Of a stretch of 64,000 bases of DNA, positions 63,683 to 64,000 are shown in pieces. The DNA lies in NCBI RefSeq assembly GCF_035975855.1, contig NZ_CP109055.1:2542001-2606000 (forward strand), read 5' to 3'. Numbering within the stretch: position 1 is the first letter of the stretch; every line of letters starts with the position of its first letter. Source of the stretch: Streptomyces sp. NBC_01304 (GTDB taxonomy: Bacteria > Actinomycetota > Actinomycetes > Streptomycetales > Streptomycetaceae). Both the position numbers and the translations under genes were made by a program. The notes beneath the pieces are model-generated. The model searched no databases and was not told the DNA's origin. It was given only the letters and a program-made list of their open reading frames with translations.

Positions 63683-63878
63683 GACGGTGGCAGCGCCTCG
63701 GTGACCGGAGGGATTCGGTGACCGAGGGATCTCGTCGGCTGCCGGGTGTCGGGGGCGTCGGGTTGGGTAGCGTCGACCGGGTACGCCGTCGCCCATGCGT
63801 GGCGTCTGCCGCCCGCCGTTCCAGCGGATCAGCCGTTCCACCGGATCAGGCATTCCACAAGTTCAGCGAGGAAGTCCC

Positions 63879-64000
63879 ATGAGTGACATGCCGCCCTTTG
63901 TCGACGCGGAAGCCATGGAGCGGCTGGTCCCGATGTCCGGGGCTGTCGACGCGGTGGAGGCGGCGCTCGCGGCGGGTCTCGATCCGGAGTCCGAGCCCGC
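63879..64000 (+). CDS. Ornithine cyclodeaminase / mu-crystallin family protein, N-terminal part
   Basis: The first 40 codons of a gene running off the window. MPPFVDAEAMERLVPMSGAV then DAVEAALAAGLDPESEPA is typical of the N-terminus of ornithine cyclodeaminase and related NAD(P)-dependent imine reductases. GAGGAAG stands 6 bases before the ATG. It is probably a separate transcription unit, 196 bases after the TerD-nuclease gene; that gap holds nothing recognisable. Confidence 0.7.
   Translation, partial: MSDMPPFVDAEAMERLVPMSGAVDAVEAALAAGLDPESEP

Overview
This window is a 64 kb chromosomal segment of a high-GC actinomycete, almost certainly a Streptomyces. The support is a strong G/C bias at third codon positions, many GTG/TTG starts, four-base ATGA/GTGA gene overlaps, F420- and PPOX-type oxidoreductases, a gluABCD glutamate importer, many Sec-secreted hydrolases, and the hyphenated extragenic palindromes common in that genus.

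Layout. 1-3.5 kb: the end of a GrpE-like gene, an Hsp70 with a block of zinc ribbons, and an RsbW-type ATP-binding protein. 3.5-8.9 kb: a compact defence-like island with a McrB-type AAA+ GTPase/ATPase carrying a DUF4357-like N-terminus, McrC, and a RelE/ParE-like domain fused to a UvrD helicase. 8.9-11.5 kb: a gene graveyard (GH3 beta-glucosidase, sialidase and other fragments) around one intact membrane protein. 11.5-16.3 kb: an operon for reductive pyrimidine/hydantoin catabolism (beta-ureidopropionase, aminotransferase, dihydropyrimidinase, LLM flavin oxidoreductase). 16.3-22.5 kb: an alpha-helical hypothetical protein, a PPOX protein, two tandem secreted alginate-lyase-like proteins (one carrying a MITE-like insertion), and a divergent HxlR/NAD(P)-reductase pair. 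22.6-27.8 kb: Nudix/XRE divergent from methionine aminopeptidase, GH75 chitosanase, gamma-glutamyltransferase and a membrane-anchored unknown.

27.8-41.4 kb: P450 plus alpha/beta hydrolase, a two-component system with a GerMN-type lipoprotein, MurJ, an L,D-transpeptidase, a secreted S15-type peptidase, the gluABCD operon and a DUF6278-like protein. 41.6-52.5 kb: a glycerophosphodiesterase, an RTX-repeat protein, a secreted SGNH hydrolase, a ClC channel, exonuclease III, a MarR/isochorismatase-like/FUSC exporter operon, an MBL hydrolase and a fused PcaD-PcaC. 52.8-57.3 kb: a large secreted collagen-like protein divergent from a glycosyltransferase. 57.4-64 kb: a MocR regulator divergent from a GNAT acetyltransferase, decayed MFS and carboxymuconolactone-decarboxylase-like genes around a PEP-mutase/isocitrate-lyase family gene, a TerD-nuclease fusion, and the start of an ornithine cyclodeaminase.

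How the genes work together. Much of the window serves the cell surface and outside: wall and lipid II handling, envelope sensing, secreted polysaccharide and peptide hydrolases, and a long collagen-like fibre. A second theme is nucleic-acid defence or stress (McrBC, toxin-helicase, TerD-nuclease). The most novel-looking items are the McrBC/toxin-helicase island, the TerD-PD-(D/E)xK fusion, the collagen/glycosyltransferase pair, the MITE-like insert in a secreted enzyme, and a 9-bp repeat array that forms both a coupled start and a signal-peptide N-region. All functional calls come from reading motifs; no database search was run.
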